A stretch of 64,000 nt of DNA from an uncultured Aquimarina sp. (GTDB lineage: Bacteria > Bacteroidota > Bacteroidia > Flavobacteriales > Flavobacteriaceae): the NCBI GenBank assembly GCA_947496355.1, contig CANMCO010000003.1, forward strand, positions 310,001 to 374,000, written 5' to 3'. Below, piece by piece: positions 62,622 through 64,000 of the stretch. Both the position numbers and the translations under genes were made by a program. Below the pieces are notes generated by a model, which had not been told where the DNA came from, made no database searches, and was given only the letters and a program-made list of their open reading frames with translations. How positions within the stretch are numbered: the first letter of the stretch is position 1; every line of letters starts with the position of its first letter.

Positions 62622-63554
62622 TTATTTCATTATTCTGACACCTTGACTATTTATCTTTGATACATGAATATCAAAGTCCAGTCCAGTCTTGCTATATATC
62701 TCTTGCATTGCTTCTGCCACAAGGTTAGCTGTTACTTCGCCCTTACTAAGGGCAAAAATTGAAGGGCCAGAACCAGATATACCACATCCTAAAGCTCCTT
62801 TCAAAATAGCAGCTTCTTTTACGGCTTTAAATTCTGGAATTAATATTGACCTAAGCGGTTCAATAATTACGTCTTCTAGACTTCGACCTATAAGTTCATA
62901 ATCTTCGGTAAGCAATCCTGCCACAAGTCCTCCTACATTTCCCCATTGTTGTACTGCATCTTTTAATTTTACGTTTTGTTTAATAACCGATCTAGAATCT
63001 GATGTTTTTACTTCAATTTGAGGATGAATTACAGTCATAACCAGATCGGAAGGAGCATTTAATCTAACTACATCCAAGGGATTATAACTGCGAACCAAGG
63101 TGAAACTTCCCAGCAGGGCAGGAGCCACATTGTCTGCATGAGCATTGCCACTCGCTAGTTTTTCTCCTTCCATTGCAAAAGCCACTAATTCATGCGCTGT
63201 AAATGGGTTTTCTAACAAATAGTTTACGGCCCACACAGCTCCGGCACTACTAGCTGCACTGCTACCAATTCCACTACCTGCTTTAATTTTTTTATAAATC
63301 TCTATCTCTACACCAATTTCTTTACCATACTTTTTTAACAAGGCTTCGACAGATACTCCGGCAACATTCTTGTGTGTTTCCATTGGTAAATTTGCTCCAT
63401 CAATTTTGGTGATTTTTACTCCGGGTTCTGATGTAAGAGATATAATCATTTCATCACCTACATTATCCAAACAACATCCTAAAACATCAAACCCACAACA
63501 AAGATTTGCCACTGTGGCTGGAGCAAATATTTTAATACTCTTCTTCATTATCAT
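62622..63554 (-). CDS. thrB: Homoserine kinase
   Basis: GHMP-family kinase that makes O-phospho-L-homoserine from homoserine and ATP. A 310-residue protein: N-terminal IFAPATVANLCCGFDVLG, the GHMP phosphate loop GSGIGSSAASSAGAVWAVN, and C-terminal GCGISGSGPSIFAL. Two ATGs, at 63554 and 63548, are possible; the first overlaps the thrA stop (TAATG) and is typical of coupled translation. The Rid gene follows after 5 nt. Confidence 0.96.
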   Translation of the reverse strand: MIMKKSIKIFAPATVANLCCGFDVLGCCLDNVGDEMIISLTSEPGVKITKIDGANLPMETHKNVAGVSVEALLKKYGKEIGVEIEIYKKIKAGSGIGSSAASSAGAVWAVNYLLENPFTAHELVAFAMEGEKLASGNAHADNVAPALLGSFTLVRSYNPLDVVRLNAPSDLVMTVIHPQIEVKTSDSRSVIKQNVKLKDAVQQWGNVGGLVAGLLTEDYELIGRSLEDVIIEPLRSILIPEFKAVKEAAILKGALGCGISGSGPSIFALSKGEVTANLVAEAMQEIYSKTGLDFDIHVSKINSQGVRIMK

Positions 63555-64000
63555 TACTTTTTACCAATTCTAATAATATCTGCAAAGATACCAGATGCAG
63601 TGACATCTGCACCGGCACCGGCACCTTTTACAATTAGGGGTTGCTCGGGATATCGATCTGTAAAAAATAATACGATATTGTCACTACCCTCAAGATTATA
63701 AAAAGGGTGATCCTTCGGTATATGTTGTAGGCCTACTTTAGCTTTTTCTTTTTCGTACTGCGCTACATATTTTAAACGACAGTCTTTTTTGTTCGCTTCC
63801 TCAAAAATTTCTTGGAAGTGGTTTTCGTTTTGCTTTAAAGAATCAAGAAAACCTTGAACACTTGTTGTGTTTAAACTTTCTTCGGGTAAAAATGATTCAT
63901 TTTCTATGTTATTTAACTCCATTACCTTTCCACTTTCGCGAGCAAGAATTAGAATTTTACGAGCTACATCGATTCCGCTTAAATCAATTTTAGGATCAGG
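63554..64000 (-). CDS. thrA: Aspartokinase/homoserine dehydrogenase I, 3' part (5' end outside window)
   Basis: C-terminal ~147 residues of the bifunctional enzyme for the first and third steps of threonine synthesis. The frame is open to the right edge and reads DPKIDLSGIDVARKILILARESG, shown here in pieces: DLSGIDVARK then LILARESGK, the conserved homoserine dehydrogenase segment. It ends ASGIFADIIRIGKK with the Gly-Ala repeat VKGAGAGADVTASG that closes the NADP domain. The Met at 63922 is internal, not a start. It overlaps thrB at the TAATG junction. The aspartokinase half lies outside the window, so fusion is inferred from the family. Confidence 0.92.
   Translation of the reverse strand, partial: PDPKIDLSGIDVARKILILARESGKVMELNNIENESFLPEESLNTTSVQGFLDSLKQNENHFQEIFEEANKKDCRLKYVAQYEKEKAKVGLQHIPKDHPFYNLEGSDNIVLFFTDRYPEQPLIVKGAGAGADVTASGIFADIIRIGKK

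Noticed and set aside
1..64000. CRISPR arrays, tRNA genes, rRNA operons, transposases, integrases
   Set aside because: None recognised on either strand by eye; an Infernal or tRNAscan run could still find a missed short RNA.

Overview
The window is an AT-rich bacterial chromosome segment. It most likely comes from a marine member of the Flavobacteriaceae (Bacteroidota), perhaps Aquimarina-like. The evidence is type IX secretion (T9SS) C-terminal sorting domains, a SusC/SusD pair with an ECF sigma factor and FecR-type anti-sigma factor, bacillithiol synthesis (BshA), a DnaX without the zinc module, TTG and GTG starts, and promoter -7 elements resembling TAnnTTTG. Both ends cut through genes: pyrB on the left and thrA on the right. 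I found no tRNA, 16S/23S rRNA, CRISPR array or recognisable transposase. The only structural RNA gene seen is rnpB.

Region by region. 1-5.3 kb: pyrB end, a STAS-like protein, a thioredoxin-like protein, ribonuclease Z and pdxH. A clan GH-A (GH30-like) lipoprotein gene sits just upstream of rnz and is bracketed by a 111-bp direct duplication of the rnz 5' end, which suggests insertion by recombination. 5.3-12 kb: an OmpA-type surface protein, then the polyphosphate operon sixA-ppk1-ppx and a small outer-membrane barrel. 12.1-24.3 kb: the most unusual part. Three paralogous TPR-transmembrane-HTH regulators are interleaved with secreted proteins, two of them T9SS-sorted and one a 1321-residue lipase-like multidomain protein. 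Three promoters here share 10-bp-phased TGWAACGYTT direct repeats placed exactly 38 bp upstream of a -7 element. I interpret this as a local regulon of a membrane-anchored one-component regulator family.

24.4-36.7 kb: two MiaE-like tRNA hydroxylases, dnaX, rnpB, bshA, a likely 2-oxoadipate to D-2-hydroxyglutarate to 2-oxoglutarate unit (HglS-like enzyme, Lrp regulator, FAD/Fe-S dehydrogenase), an LpxH-like phosphoesterase and aroC. 36.8-44.6 kb: a dicarboxylate/amino-acid symporter, lipoproteins, a MuiA-like protein with an inserted carboxypeptidase-D-like domain, two related microproteins, a DCC-family protein, an RmlD-like reductase, gcvT and a decayed DUF3052 gene.

44.8-56.1 kb: an ECF sigma/FecR/SusC/SusD locus followed by two secreted peptidases, suggesting peptide or protein uptake. 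56.1-60.9 kb: a minus-strand cassette of a QEGLA-type (DUF1704) metallopeptidase, an N-formylglutamate amidohydrolase-like protein and an ATP-grasp ligase, then a lipoprotein gene and an M28-family protein that has lost most metal ligands. 60.9-64 kb: the threonine operon thrA-thrB-rid-thrC. All identifications come from reading translated sequence and motifs; no database search was run.
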